Positions 39,325 to 49,613 of a DNA stretch of 64,000 nt are shown piece after piece. The position numbers and the translations under genes are program-made. The notes beneath the pieces are model-generated. The model was not told the DNA's origin. It saw only the letters and a list, made by a program, of their open reading frames with translations, and did not search any database. Source of the stretch: Candidatus Paraburkholderia kirkii (GTDB lineage Bacteria > Pseudomonadota > Gammaproteobacteria > Burkholderiales > Burkholderiaceae). Each line of letters begins with the position of its first letter. Position 1 is the first letter of the stretch. The DNA lies in NCBI GenBank assembly GCA_001189345.1, contig LFKV01000029.1, positions 1-64,000 of the forward strand, read 5' to 3'.

Positions 39325-40259
39325 ATGAGTCAACTGAATCCCCCCCTCACCGATCATCACATGGAGAAGTCCGCGGCCGAGCGCGACAAGCAGCGCGCGA
39401 AGTCGGTGCGCTGGCTGATCACGCCGTCGACCGGACTCCTGTTCCTGTGGATGGCCATTCCGCTCGCGATGACGATCTGGTTTTCGTTCTCACGCTACAA
39501 CCTGCTGAACCCCGACGTCAAGGGATTCGCGGGCCTCGACAACTTCGAGTTTCTCGTCACCGATCCGGCGTTCGGCCCCTCGATCGGCCTACGCTGACGC
39601 TGATCATCTCGGTGCTTGCCATCACGGTCGTGGGCGGCGTGCTGCTCGCCGTGCTGTTCGACCGCAAGTTCCTGGGTCAGGGCATCGCGCGCCTGCTCGT
39701 GATCGCGCCGTTCTTCGTGATGCCCACGGTTTCCGCGCTCATCTGGAAGAACATGATCCTGCATCCGGTGTACGGCCTGATCGTCGGCCTGATGCGCTCG
39801 CTGGGCATGCAGCCGATCGACTGGTTCGCCGAATATCCGCTCTTCGCGGTCATTCTGATCGTCGCGTGGCAATGGCTGCCGTTCGCCTTCCTGATTCTCT
39901 TCACGGCGATTCAATCGCTCGACCAGGAGCAGAAGGAAGCGGCGCGCATCGACGGCGCGGGTCCGTTCTCGATGTTCTTCTTCATCACGCTGCCGCACTT
40001 GAAGCGTGCGATCGCCGTGGTCGTGATGATGGAAACCATTTTCCTGCTGTCGATCTTCGCTGAAATCTACACGACGACGGGCGGCGGTCCCGGCACCGCG
40101 ACGACCAACCTGTCGTATCTGATCTACGCGCTCGGCCTGCAGCAATTCGACGTCGGCCTTGCATCGCGGGCGGCATTCTCGCGGTCATTCTGGCCAACAT
40201 TGTCGCGTTCTTCCTCGTGAGAATGCTCGCGAAGAACCTCAAAGGGGGGAGTACGAGTC
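39325..40259 (+). pseudogene. Sugar ABC transporter permease (MalF/SmoF type), frameshifted
   Basis: Inner-membrane permease. First helices in RWLITPSTGLLFLWMAIPLA, then after a shift near 39590 LIISVLAITVVGGVLLAVLF; the EAA loop KEAARIDGAGPFSMFFFITL contacts the ATPase. A second shift near 40165 precedes ILAVILANIVAFFLVRML. The stop is also lost: with seven G instead of six at 40244-40249 the frame would end TCATGA overlapping the next ATG, so one G appears deleted. Confidence 0.85.
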
Positions 40260-41107
40260 ATGAGCACGCATCCGGTCACTGCAACCACGCGCACCCCCGT
40301 GCTCGATCACGTCAAGAACGTGGTGCCCGGGATCGTCGCGTGGCTCGTCTCCTCCTGCTGTTCTTTCCGATCTTCTGGATGACGATCACCGCGTTCAAGA
40401 CGGAGCAGCAAGCGTATTCGTCGTCGCTGTTCTTCACGCCGACGCTGGAGAGCTTCAGGGAAGTGTTCGCGCGCAGCAACTACTTCGGCTTCGCGTGGAA
40501 CTCGGTGCTGATCTCGGTCGGCGTCACGGTGATCTGCCTGATCCTCGCCGTGCCGTGCACCTATGCGATGGCGTTCTTCCCGACGAAGAAGACGCAGTCG
40601 GTCCTGCTGTGGATGCTTTCCACGAAGATGATGCCGTCGGTCGGCGTGCTCGTGCCGATCTATCTGCTGTGGAAGAACACGGGCCTGCTCGACACCGTGT
40701 CCGGCCTCGTCATCGTGTACACGCTGATCAATCTGCCAATCGCCGTGTGGATGGCCTTCACGTATTTCAACGAGGTGCCGAAGGACATTCTGGAGGCGGG
40801 CCGCATCGACGGCGCGACGACGTGGCAGGAGATCGTCTATCTGCTGATGCCGATGGCGCTGCCCGGACTGGCTTCGACGGGCCTTCTGCTCATCATCCTG
40901 TCGCGGAACGAGGCGTTCTGGAGCATCAACCTGTCGAGCTCGAACGCGGCGCCGCTGACGGTGTTCATCGCGTCGTACTCGAGTCCGGAGGGACTCTTCT
41001 GGGCGAAGCTCTCGGCGGCCTCGTTACTCGCGGTCGCGCCGATCCTGATCGTCGGCTGGGTCTCGCAGAAGCAGCTGCGCGGCCTCACGTTCGGCGCCGT
41101 GAAGTGA
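40260..41107 (+). pseudogene. Sugar ABC transporter permease (MalG/SmoG type), frameshifted
   Basis: Partner permease. Starts MSTHPVTATTRTPVLDHVKN; after one frameshift near 40350 it reads LLLLFFPIFWMTITAFKTEQ, LLWMLSTKMMPSVGVLVPIY, the EAA loop DILEAGRIDGATTWQEIVYL and ends QKQLRGLTFGAVK. Only one lesion. Start probably overlapped the stop of the preceding permease. Confidence 0.87.
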
Positions 41108-41117
41108 GGATGCGAGC

Positions 41118-41847
41118 GTGAATCTCACTCCATCCACCGAGGCCAGACATCTCGAGGATCGCCTGATGATCTGCGACTGCGACGGCGTCCTGATCGACAG
41201 CGAGACCGTGGCGGCGCGCATACTCGTCACTGGGCTGCAGATGCTGTGGCCGGGCATCGACGTCGAGCCGGTCGTGATGCCACTGCTCGGCCTGCGCATC
41301 GAGGCGGTGCTGGCGAGCGCCGCCGACACGGTCGGCCGCACGCTGACGCACGAGCAGGTCGTCGCGATCCGCCGCGCCGTCGAAGCGGCGGCGATTCAGG
41401 CGCCGATGGTGCCGGGCATCGCCGAGGCGCTGGCGGCTGTGCCGTTCACCAAGGCGTGCGCGAGCAACAGTTTTCGCCATACGTTTTCGCCATACGTCGA
41501 TGCGGTGCTGCAGCGCACCGGCCTCGTGCGTTTTTTCGGCGAGCGTCGTTTCTGCGCGGACATGGTCGAGAACCCGAAGCCGGCGCCCGAGTGTATCTCG
41601 CCGCGGCGCGCGCGATGCGCCATCGATCCGCTGCGCTGCCTCGTCGTGGAGGACAAGCGTGACCGGCGTGACGGCGGCGACAGCGGCGGGCATGCCGGTG
41701 CTCGGCTTCATCGGCGGCGGGCACGCCACCGAAGGACAGGTCGGCGCGCTGGAGAAGGCGGGCGCGCAGGTCGTATTCGACGACATGACGCGACTGCCCG
41801 CGCTTGTCGAGCAATGGCTGCAGAACGCGACGTTTGAAATCAGATAG
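41118..41847 (+). pseudogene. HAD-family phosphatase of the sugar-alcohol operon, frameshifted
   Basis: Haloacid-dehalogenase phosphatase, probably dephosphorylating a sugar-phosphate side product. Nucleophile motif ICDCDGVLIDSE; PMVPGIAEALAAVPF; then ADMVENPKPAPE; the last motif VVED followed in another frame by SVTGVTAATAAGMPVLGFIG. Small indels between 41590 and 41660 move it through three frames. A 13-bp tandem duplication at 41471-41496 lies mid-gene; with one copy the two halves would be out of frame, so the duplication may have followed a one-base loss. Confidence 0.8.
41471..41496. repeat. 13-bp perfect tandem duplication
   Basis: TTTTCGCCATACG twice in a row inside the HAD phosphatase gene. 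It gives NSFRHTFSPYVDAV; without it the upstream and downstream parts would differ by one base in frame. Confidence 0.92.
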
Positions 41848-41883
41848 CGATGCGCTTCAAGCGTCGCGAAGGAGACATACATC

Positions 41884-42317
41884 ATGGCTAGCCTGACACT
41901 GTGCAACATCAGCAAGCGTTATAAGGAAACCGAGGTGATGCGCAACATCAACCTCGATATCGAGGACGGCGAGTTCGTCGTGTTCGTGGGCCCGTCCGGC
42001 TGCGGCAAGTCGACGTTGATGCGCATGATCGCGAGTCTGGAGGACATCAGCGGTGGCGATCTGATGATCGACAACGCGCGCGTGAACGAACTGCCGCCCG
42101 CGAAGCGCGGCATCGCGATGGTGTTCCAGTCGTACGCGCTCTATCCGCACATGACGCTGTACGACAACATGGCGTTCGGCCTCAAGCTCGCGGGCGAGAA
42201 GAAGCCCGCGATCGACGCCGCCGTGAAGAATGCGGCGAAGATCCTGCACATCGACCATCTGCTCGACCGCAAGCCGAAGCAATTGTCGGGCGGCCAGCGT
42301 CAGCGCGTCGCGACGAT
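41884..42317 (+). pseudogene. Sugar ABC transporter ATPase (MalK/UgpC/SmoK type), 3'-deleted
   Basis: N-terminal about 145 residues of the importer ATPase: [20 protein letters not shown], Walker [19 protein letters not shown]-loop [18 protein letters not shown] and signature [10 protein letters not shown]. The Walker B, switch and regulatory domains are missing; at 42318 the sequence changes to a MOSC-protein fragment. So the operon ends in a deletion, and transport must be dead. Confidence 0.9.
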
Positions 42318-42441
42318 CTCAATGCGCGCCTGTCGACGAAAGACGCGCAAGGCGTTCCAGCGAATCGTTTCCGGCCGAATCTCGTGATCGGCGGTCTCGA
42401 TGCCTACGAAGAGGATTACGTCGGCGACATGCAGATCCGCG
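42318..42441 (+). pseudogene. MOSC-domain (YcbX-like) protein, internal fragment
   Basis: About 40 codons reading [18 protein letters not shown] and [20 protein letters not shown], the junction between the N-terminal beta-barrel and the MOSC domain of YcbX-like molybdenum-cofactor sulfurase relatives. It is flanked by a truncated ATPase and an IS66 end, so both borders are deletion points. Identification by recall of the R-F-R-P-N motif. Confidence 0.65.
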
Positions 42442-42500
42442 GTAAGCGCTCGATCAGTACCGTCGAGGGTCGACATTGACCTTTGAAGGCGGCGCTGCTA
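42442..42500. repeat. IS66 left-end remnant
   Basis: 59 bases starting GTAAGCGCTCGATCAGTACC, matching the IS66 element end at 59172-59230 with one difference. IS630 copy 2 is inserted at its terminal TA. Confidence 0.9.
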
Positions 42501-43614
42501 TTCCATTGCGTCATTGAATTGGCACTGGTCGAATCCGGCGCGAAGGATCGTCATATTTCCACTTGATCGGTTTCGGGTTCTTGTTGTGTTCGCGGATGTA
42601 TCGGCATCAGTTTGCGATCCCAATCCTTCACCGAAGTGAAGATGCCGCGAGCGATCACTTCACGCTGAATGCGCGAGAACCAGTTCTCCACCTGGTTGAG
42701 CCACGACGAGTAGGTCGGCGTGAAGTGCAGGTGCACGTTGCGCTGCGCATCAAGGAAGTCGGCAACCCGCTGCGTCTTATGGCTGCTGACGTTGTCGCAG
42801 ATCGCGTGGATTTCCCGGCGTTTGGGCTGGCTGGCGACGACGTCGGTCAGGAAGGCCACGAACTGCTCGCTGGTGTGGCGCGCCACCGTCTTGCCCAGCA
42901 CCTCGCCGGTGGCAGTATTGAACGCCGCGAACAGGCTGAGCGTGCCGTTGCGCTTGTACTCGAAGCCGTGACTCTCGGCGCGCCCGGGCGACAGCGGCAG
43001 CATACGGTCCTTGCGATCGAGTGCCTGGATCGCGGTCTTCTCGTCCACGCAGAACACCGCTGCGTGCGCCGGCGGGTTCAGGTACAGCCCGATCACGTCG
43101 GCTGCCTTGGTCTCGAAGTCCGGGTCGTTGGAGACCATGTGCCGCTCCAACTGCTGCGGCTTGATGCCGTGCTTGCGCCAGATGCGCTGCACGGCCGAGA
43201 CCGATACGTCGCCGAGTTCTGCTGCGAGCTTGTAGCTACTCCAGTGTGTCGAACCGTCGGCGGGTTTGTGCTTGAGGGTGCACTTGAGCACCCGCGCTTC
43301 CAGTTTGGCCGGTGGCTGCGTAGGCGCCCGCCCGCGGTGCCGGGCGTACATGCCGGCTAGTCGCTCGCTGAGGAAGCGCCCCGACCAGCGTGCGATGAAG
43401 CGCGAATCGCAACCCAGTGTGCGCATGATACTGTCGCGCGATTCGCCGTCCTCGAGCATCAGGATCAACTTTGCGCGTCGCACGTCCGCCGCACGCACCG
43501 TTCGGCTGCGCGCCGCCGACAACAGTTGCTCACGTTCGATATCTGTCAGGTTCATTTTGACCCATGACCTGTATCTGAACACAGACAGGGTGCTAATTCA
43601 ATAACGCAATGGAC
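42501..43614 (-). mobile_element. IS630-family element, copy 2 (1114 bp)
   Basis: Inverted copy of the element at 22360-23473, same length, bounded by TA at 42499-42500 and 43615-43616. Left neighbour is the IS66 remnant, right neighbour is truncated glgC, so the insertion site was joined to a deletion. Confidence 0.93.
42551..43555 (-). CDS. IS630-family transposase
   Basis: Protein sequence identical to the first copy over the parts compared, including the altered last about 20 residues caused by an extra C. Start taken at the ATG giving MNLTDIEREQ. Identity of two copies in a decaying genome indicates recent transposition. Confidence 0.9.
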   Translation of the reverse strand: MNLTDIEREQLLSAARSRTVRAADVRRAKLILMLEDGESRDSIMRTLGCDSRFIARWSGRFLSERLAGMYARHRGRAPTQPPAKLEARVLKCTLKHKPADGSTHWSSYKLAAELGDVSVSAVQRIWRKHGIKPQQLERHMVSNDPDFETKAADVIGLYLNPPAHAAVFCVDEKTAIQALDRKDRMLPLSPGRAESHGFEYKRNGTLSLFAAFNTATGEVLGKTVARHTSEQFVAFLTDVVASQPKRREIHAICDNVSSHKTQRVADFLDAQRNVHLHFTPTYSSWLNQVENWFSRIQREVIARGIFTSVKDWDRKLMPIHPRTQQEPETDQVEI

Positions 43615-43616
43615 TA

Positions 43617-44532
43617 GTTGGTCCAGATCGGCCATTTGCGGTCGTAGAGGTCGAGTTCGGGAATCGTCGACGCGAGGTCGAGGTTCGCGGCCCAGTAGGC
43701 ATCGACGGTTCCGACGTCGCGCCAGTAGGCAGGCGCGTCCGGATCGCTGCTGGAAGTCACGCACGACATGCCGAACGGATGCGCGATGGCCTTCCCCGTC
43801 GTCACGACGCGCGGAATGATGTCCTTGCCGAAGTCGTGATCGATGTTCGAGGTTTCGATGTTCTCCTGCAGCATCTCGTAGAGATACTTCGCGCTGAACA
43901 CATAGATGCCCATGCGCGCGAGCGCGACGTCGGGCTTGCCGGGCATCGCGGGCGGATCGGCGGGCTTTTCCAGGAAATCGGTGACGCGGCGGTTTTCGTC
44001 GACGTGCATCACCCCGAACGCGACCGCGTCCATGCGCGGCACCTCGATGCAACCGACCGTGCAGTCGGCGCCGCTCTCGACGTGATCGAGGACCATGCGC
44101 GTGTAGTCCATCTTGTAGATGTGATCGCCCGCCAGCACGATGACGAATTCCGGGCCGATCGAGCGGATGATGTCAAGGTTCTGATACACCGCGTCCGCCG
44201 TGCCGCGATACCAGCTCGAATCGACGCGCTGTTGCGCCGGCCAGATGTCGATGAACTCGTTGAATTCGCCGCGCAGAAGCCCCAGCCGTGCTGCAGGTGA
44301 CGGATGAGCGAATGGGCCTTGTATTGCGTGACGACGGCGATGCGGCGGATGCCGGAATTGAGGCAGTTGGACAGCGCGAAGTCGATGATACGGTACTTGC
44401 CGCCGAAGTGGACGGTGGGCTTGACCCGCTTGTCGGTGAGCGGCCCGAGACGAGTGCCGCGCCCGCCGGCGAGAACGATTGCGAGGGTCGACTTCTGCAA
44501 ATCGGTGCGATTTTCTTAGACAGCGTCTCCAT
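43617..44532 (-). pseudogene. glgC: Glucose-1-phosphate adenylyltransferase, truncated and frameshifted
   Basis: Makes ADP-glucose for glycogen. N-terminal start [10 protein letters not shown], pyrophosphorylase signature [40 protein letters not shown], then [27 protein letters not shown] and [15 protein letters not shown]. Frameshifts near 44500 and 44275. IS630 copy 2 removes the C-terminal beta-helix (about 120 residues) and provides the TAG stop after WPIWTN. CAGGAGG precedes the ATG. The rest of the glg operon is not in the window. Confidence 0.9.
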
Positions 44533-45120
44533 GTCAGCCTCCTGATTTGACCTGCGACTACCTGCGACTATTGGTTTCTTGGTTTCTTGCGGTGTGTTCG
44601 TCCTCGTATGCTTTCGATGCTTGTGGTGATTGCGTCGCGGGCCGCCGGAATGCGCGGGCGCGCGACGCCATTGAAGCAATATCCGGCGCGCATCGGAATT
44701 CGTGTATGGAAGTCGCTCTTTTTTTGGCGCTGTCGCTCAGCCGCGTGATGCCCGCGGCCGATCCCGCGGATCAAGCAAGCGGTGTGCCGAACGCCGCACG
44801 AGCGTGCGCGGCGGCCGTCGACGCGCCGCGCAGTGTTGCAGGCGCGCGACCTTTTGGCTTTCCCGCCGATCGCGTCGCTCGACAAGATGCCTGCGCGCAA
44901 TTTATAACTATAACCGTTAGGCCATGCCGCAGTGCGGCGAGGTGCGGCACAATAGAAACATGCGGTCCGGACACGCGTTCGCAAGCGGCATCCGCGCGCA
45001 TGCCTGGCCGCGTGTCGCTTGCGCTGCACTGCGGGATGCGGACGGCAATGGACCCGCGAAGCCCGCCCGGATAAGCGTTTCATCTGACCGAACAACCTGG
45101 AATCAGTCGGGAATCAGAAC
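44533..45120. other. Intergenic region, no gene seen; two small tandem duplications
   Basis: 588 bases between divergent glgC and pdxY. Open frames are Arg/Ala-rich and unsupported. Next to glgC are two tandem duplications: CCTGCGACTA at 44551-44570 and TTGGTTTC at 44571-44586. An AT-rich stretch near 44900-44920 (TTTATAACTATAACCG) may hold the pdxY promoter. Confidence 0.5.
44551..44586. repeat. Adjacent 10-bp and 8-bp tandem duplications
   Basis: CCTGCGACTA twice (44551-44570), directly followed by TTGGTTTC twice (44571-44586). Both perfect, both in the glgC leader. Confidence 0.88.
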
Positions 45121-46020
45121 ATGAACAACGTCCTGAGCATTCAATCGCATGTGGTGTTTGGCCATGCGGGCAACAGCGCGGCGGTTTTCCCCATGCGGCG
45201 TCTCGGCGTCAACGTGTGGCCGCTCAACACCGTGCAGTTCTCCAATCACACGCAGTACGGCCGCTGGACCGGCAGCACCTTCGACGCGGACGAATTGCAG
45301 AACGTGATCGAAGGCATCGGCGCGATCGGCGTGCTCGCGCGCTGCAACGCAGTGCTTTCGGGCTATCTCGGCGCGCCGGAGCAGGGCCGGGCGGTCGTCG
45401 AGATCGTGAAGATGGTGAAGGCGGTGAATTCGCGCGCGCTCTTCTTCTGCGACCCGGTCATGGGCCAGACGGGCGGCTGCACGGTCGCGCCGGGCATCGA
45501 GGACTTCCTCGTCACCGTCATGCCCGGCATCGCCGATGCGATGATGCCCAATCACGTCGAGCTGGAGAAACTCGTCGGGCGGACCATCGAGACGGTGGAG
45601 GAAGCCGTCGACGCCTGTCACGAAGTACTCGCGCGCGGTCCGCGCATCGTGCTGGTCAAGCATCTGCTGGATCGCAACAGCCGCGCCGACACCTTCAACA
45701 TGCTCGCCGTCAGCCCGACCGAAGCGTGGTTTGCGCAGCGTCCGCTCTATCCGTTCGCACGTCAGCCGGTCGGCGTGGGTGATCTGACGAGCGGCGTGTT
45801 CGTCGCGCGCACGCTGCTCGGCGATTCGCTGCGCAAGGCGCTCGAGCACACGCTCGCGGCGGTCAACGCAGTGGTCCGGGCGACGTACGATGCGGGGCGC
45901 TACGAACTGGAGATCGTCGCCTCGCAGGACGAGATCGCCAACCCGACCGACCGTTTTCCCGCGATTCGCGTGACCGGAACGGAAGCGGCGGCTAGCTCGC
46001 CTCGCGGCCGGTTTCCATGA
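45121..46020 (+). CDS. pdxY: Pyridoxal kinase PdxY
   Basis: Phosphorylates pyridoxal to PLP in the salvage route. Ribokinase-fold, 299 residues: [20 protein letters not shown] at the start, [40 protein letters not shown], and the catalytic [16 protein letters not shown] slightly longer Ala/Ser/Arg tail than E. coli overlaps the end of the convergent IclR gene. Intact. Confidence 0.95.
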   Translation: MNNVLSIQSHVVFGHAGNSAAVFPMRRLGVNVWPLNTVQFSNHTQYGRWTGSTFDADELQNVIEGIGAIGVLARCNAVLSGYLGAPEQGRAVVEIVKMVKAVNSRALFFCDPVMGQTGGCTVAPGIEDFLVTVMPGIADAMMPNHVELEKLVGRTIETVEEAVDACHEVLARGPRIVLVKHLLDRNSRADTFNMLAVSPTEAWFAQRPLYPFARQPVGVGDLTSGVFVARTLLGDSLRKALEHTLAAVNAVVRATYDAGRYELEIVASQDEIANPTDRFPAIRVTGTEAAASSPRGRFP

Positions 46021-46833
46021 ACCCGAAGCGCCACGACAGCCGCCGCGTCGCAGCCAGAAGGGCGCGCGCTAGCGGACCGTCCGCGGCGCTGTCGAAGCCG
46101 CCCGCCGAACCGATCAGGGCGAGCACGAGGCACACGCTGCCGGTGTGATCGAACACCGGCGCCGCCAGCGTGTGGATGCCGGGCACCGGTGCGCCGAGCG
46201 CCGTATCGAAGCCGGGTGTCCGGATCTCGTCGAGGCGCGCGCGACAGCCGGCATCCAGCGCGCCGGCATGCCGTTCATCGCCTGCGAGGATTGAACCCGG
46301 CTGCACGCCCGCGAGCCGGATGCCGTCCTGCTCCATCAGGCTCGCCAGCATCTCCCCGGAAAGATGCGCGGCGTACACCCGGCCGATGGCCGTATTGACG
46401 AGCGACATCACGGTGCCCACCCGCAGGCTCACATGCTGCGGCCGCGCCGATTCCTCCAGACGGATCACCGTCGGTTCGAGCGGCCCGAGCGTGGCCGCCG
46501 CGACCGTCATCGACGTGCCGGCGGCGAGTGCGACGATCTCGGCTTCGGCGTCGCGGATCGGCGAGAACCGCTGCAGCGCGATGAGCCTGAGCTCGCGGCT
46601 CAGCGGCCCCGCGTGGAAAAGCCCCGTCTCGTCGCGCGCCAGCAGCTCGACCTTCACGAGACTCACGAGATGCGCGAACGCCTTCGCGGGCGGCATGCCG
46701 GCCGCCGCGGCGAGATCGCGCAGCGTCAGCGGCCGGCCCGCCGCGACCAGGGCGCGCAGCAGGTCGCAGGTCGCGTCGAGCGCGTGATGCCGCGTTGCGG
46801 CCAGGTATCGGCGTCGTCCTCGAACATCGTCAT
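45992..46833 (-). pseudogene. IclR-family regulator 1, frameshifted
   Basis: Regulator with N-terminal winged helix (LDATCDLLRALVAAGRPLTL, RDLAAAAGMPPAKAFAHLVS) and C-terminal effector domain (PTVIRLEESARPQHVSLRVG, SLVNTAIGRVYAAHL, APVPGIHTLAAPVFDHTGSV). A frameshift near 46785 separates the first 16 codons from the helix-turn-helix. Its ATG overlaps the stop of the upstream IclR gene as ATGA, so the two were translationally coupled. Targets probably the divergent 47.7-51 kb cluster. Confidence 0.82.
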
Positions 46834-47550
46834 GAGAGCAGCCCGGCGATATCGCGCGCCGCCGCCTTCAAGGCGCGCGCGAGCGGGCCGTTCCAGTCGA
46901 CGTCGCACGAGCCGATCGGGCCGATCGCCGTCAGCGCGAGCTCCATGCGCTGCGCGCCGTCGAACACCGGCACGCTCATGCTGCTCACGCCCGGGCTCGG
47001 CGCATCGATGCCGCGTTCGATGCCGCGCGCGCGAATCTCGTCGATGCGCGCGGCCATTTCCGGCGCGTTGGTTTCTGCCTGATGCGCGAGCATCGCGGCG
47101 ACGCGGGCTTGGTCGTCGAAGGCGCGGAACACGCGTCCGGTCGACGTCGCTGACAGCGACATCACCGTGCCCACGTGCAGATTGACGTGCAGCGGAAAGC
47201 CGCCGCGCTCGTAACGCACGACGGTCGGCCCCTGCGGTCCGGCTACGCTGACCGCGACGCTCGCCCGTCGCGAGCGCGAGCGCCGCCACGCGCGGCGCCG
47301 CCGCGCAATACGCGGGCTGACGTTCTAGATTCAATAGACCGAGCCGGAGCGAAAGCGGGCCCGGCTCGTAGTTGCCGGTGAGCACGTCGCGCTTGACGAG
47401 CCCGAGACGCGTCAGGCTGACGAGATACGTATGCGCCTGCGCGGTCGACAGCGCCGCGGCTTCGGCGAGCGCGTCGAGCAGGCGCGCGCCGACCTCGACG
47501 CTCTGGATGCCGCGCTGCTTTTTTTCTTCGCCAGATTCGGAACGAGCCAA
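46830..47550 (-). pseudogene. IclR-family regulator 2, deletion in the DNA-binding domain
   Basis: Paralogue of the next gene: QRGIQSVEVGARLLDALAEA, then directly LSTAQAHTYLVSLTRLGLVK. About 15-18 residues of the helix-turn-helix region between these are missing. A frameshift near 47250 leads into VAGPQGPTVVRYERGGFPLH, VGTVMSLSATSTGRVFRAFD and IDAPSPGVSSMSVPVFDGAQ. Start is unclear, probably TTG at 47550 or GTG at 47556. Divergent from the metallo-hydrolase gene. Confidence 0.8.
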
Positions 47551-47730
47551 GAGCACTCCGCGATCGATGAAAGTAAACGAATGGCCGATGTTAGCCGAGC
47601 AGGAATCATCCGATGAAGCCGTTCGGTATTTACCCGTAATTTGCAAATAGCAAGTACGCTTGCTGTTGACAAAAACGGCGCGACACCGATCATCCACCCA
47701 TCCCCACGAGAATGGAAGCGAGACACGATC

Positions 47731-48687
47731 ATGGCAAAGGCATTCGCATCGCAGGCCGATCTGGAAGAGAAGAAGATCACCTTCACCCAGCTTTCCGAGA
47801 ACGCGTACGCGTATACGGCGGAGGGCGATCCGAACTCCGGCGTGATCGTCGGCGACGACGGCGTGCTGATCGTCGACACGACCGCCACGCCCGCGATGGC
47901 GCAGGACCTGATCGCGAAGATCCGCAGCGTCACCGACAAGCCGATCAAGTATGTCGTGCTGTCGCATTACCACGCGGTGCGCGTGCTCGGCGCGTCGGCG
48001 TATTTCAAGGAAGGCGCGCAGCAGATCATCGCGAGCCGCGGTACGTACGAAATGATCGTCGAGCGCGGCGAGGCCGACATGAAATCGGAGATCGAGCGCT
48101 TTCCGCGCCTGTTCGCGGGCGTGGAGACCGTGCCCGGCCTCACGTGGCCGACGCTCGTCTTCGAGAAGGAAATCACGCTGTGGCTCGGCAAGCTCGAAGT
48201 GAGGATCGCGCATCTGGGCTCGGGCCACACGAAGGGCGATACGGTCGTCTGGCTGCCGTCGCAGAAGGTGCTTTTCTCAGGCGACCTCGTCGAATACGAT
48301 GTGGCCTGTTATTGCGGCGACGCGCAGCTCGAGGAATGGCCCGCGACGCTCGAAGTGCTGCGCGCGCTGAAGGCGAAAAAGCTCGTGCCGGACCGCGCCC
48401 CGCGCTGCTGTCGCCCGTGGAAGTGGACCGGGGCTCGACTACACGAAGGATTTCGTCACGACGCTGCTGCAGGCCGGCCGCGAAGCCGTCGCCGACAAGC
48501 TCGACCTGAAGGGCTCGATGGCGCACACCCGCAAGGCCATGGACCCGAAGTTCGGCCACGTCTTCGTCTACGAGCACTGCCTGCGTTCGACGTCTCGCGT
48601 GCCTATGACGAGGCGAGCGGCATCCGGCATCCGCGCATCTGGACGGCCGAGCGCGACCAGGAAATGTGGGCTGCCCTGCAGGACTAA
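47731..48687 (+). pseudogene. Metallo-beta-lactamase-fold hydrolase, frameshifted
   Basis: MBL-fold enzyme of about 315 residues. SGVIVGDDGVLIVDTTATPA, zinc motif region KYVVLSHYHAVRVLGAS (His-x-His present), AHLGSGHTKGDTVVWLPSQK and VLFSGDLVEYDVACYCGD, then frames change near 48395, 48430 and 48580 before SRAYDEASGIRHPRIWTAER. The core fold is readable but the C-terminal third is scrambled. First gene of a rightward catabolic cluster under the IclR pair. Confidence 0.82.
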
Positions 48688-48797
48688 GCTTCTTCCCTCG
48701 CGGCGCGTTTCGAGGAAGGCGCGCCGTATTCCCCTCCAAAGGCGCTCAACAGGCGCGACCAAGACGCCGGCCTTCCTACGCCCATCTGGAGCGAGAC

Positions 48798-48986
48798 ATG
48801 TCGAAGTCGATCAGCACGGCGGCGCTCAGCCTGAGCGCCGCCGCGGAGCCGCACGCCCTGTCGGACTATGCGCTGTTCCGCAAAGTCGCGTGGCGCATCA
48901 TTCCGTTTCTGTTCCTGTGCTACGTGGTCTCGTTTCTGGACCGCATCAACATCGGCTTCGCGCAATTGCAGATGAAGCACGATCTC
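48798..48986 (+). pseudogene. MFS anion:cation symporter, N-terminal stub
   Basis: First 63 residues of a major facilitator of the galactonate/phthalate permease group: FRKVAWRIIPFLFLCYVVSF and LDRINIGFAQLQMKHDL (helix 1 and the D-R-x-N motif). The next sequence belongs to a flavoprotein, so about 370 residues were lost in a deletion that left one open frame across the join. Confidence 0.85.
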
Positions 48987-49613
48987 GCGCATTTTCTGAA
49001 CGCGACGCGACACCCGAAGTCGGCATGGCACGTGACGAAGCGCTTCGCCGCGTTCGCTTGGCACAGGCTACGCTATGGCCGCTCGATGCATCTCGTCAAC
49101 GGCAACGCGCTCGTCGCGCGTTTGCTCAAGTCGGCCGCGGATCGCGGCGTCGATCTGCGCACGCGGGCGAAGGCCGTATCGCTCGTGCGCGAAGGCGGGC
49201 GGGTGACGGGCGCGCGGGTCGAGATCGAAGGCGTGATGCACGAAGTGCGCGCGTGGCGCGGCGTCGTGCTCGCGTGCGGGGGGCCGGCCCAGCGCCGAAC
49301 CCGTGTCTCGCGCCGATCGTCGAGGGCCCGTTTCATGCGGTGAAGGTTCTGCCGGGCAGCCTCGGCGCTTTCGCCGGCCTTTCGACGGACGACCGCGCGC
49401 GTGCTCGATGAGTCGCGCGCGCCGATTCCCGGCCTCTACGCGGTCGGCAACGACGCGGCGAGCATGATGGGCGGGCATTATTCGGCCGGCGGCATCACGC
49501 TCGGGCCGGCGATGACCTTCGGCTATCTCGCGGGACTGGAACTGGCGGCGGCGCCGCGCGCGGAAGCCGTCACGGATCTCTCAATCTTCAAACAGGCAAG
49601 GACTCTGCAATGA
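48987..49613 (+). pseudogene. FAD-dependent dehydrogenase (ketosteroid-dehydrogenase-like), 5'-deleted
   Basis: C-terminal part of a fumarate-reductase/3-ketosteroid-dehydrogenase-type flavoprotein: AHFLNATRHPKSAWHVTKRF, GNALVARLLKSAADRGVDLR, WRGVVLACGG, then in other frames FHAVKVLPGSLGAFAGLSTD and GLYAVGNDAASMMGGHYSAG-GITLGP (FAD-binding end). The N-terminal FAD-binding half is missing, replaced by the MFS stub. Frameshifts near 49290 and 49395. The stop overlaps the next gene's ATG (ATGA). Confidence 0.82.

Noticed and set aside
44568-45095. Open frames in both directions between glgC and pdxY.
   Set aside because: Arg/Ala-rich, no ribosome site, no recognisable motif.
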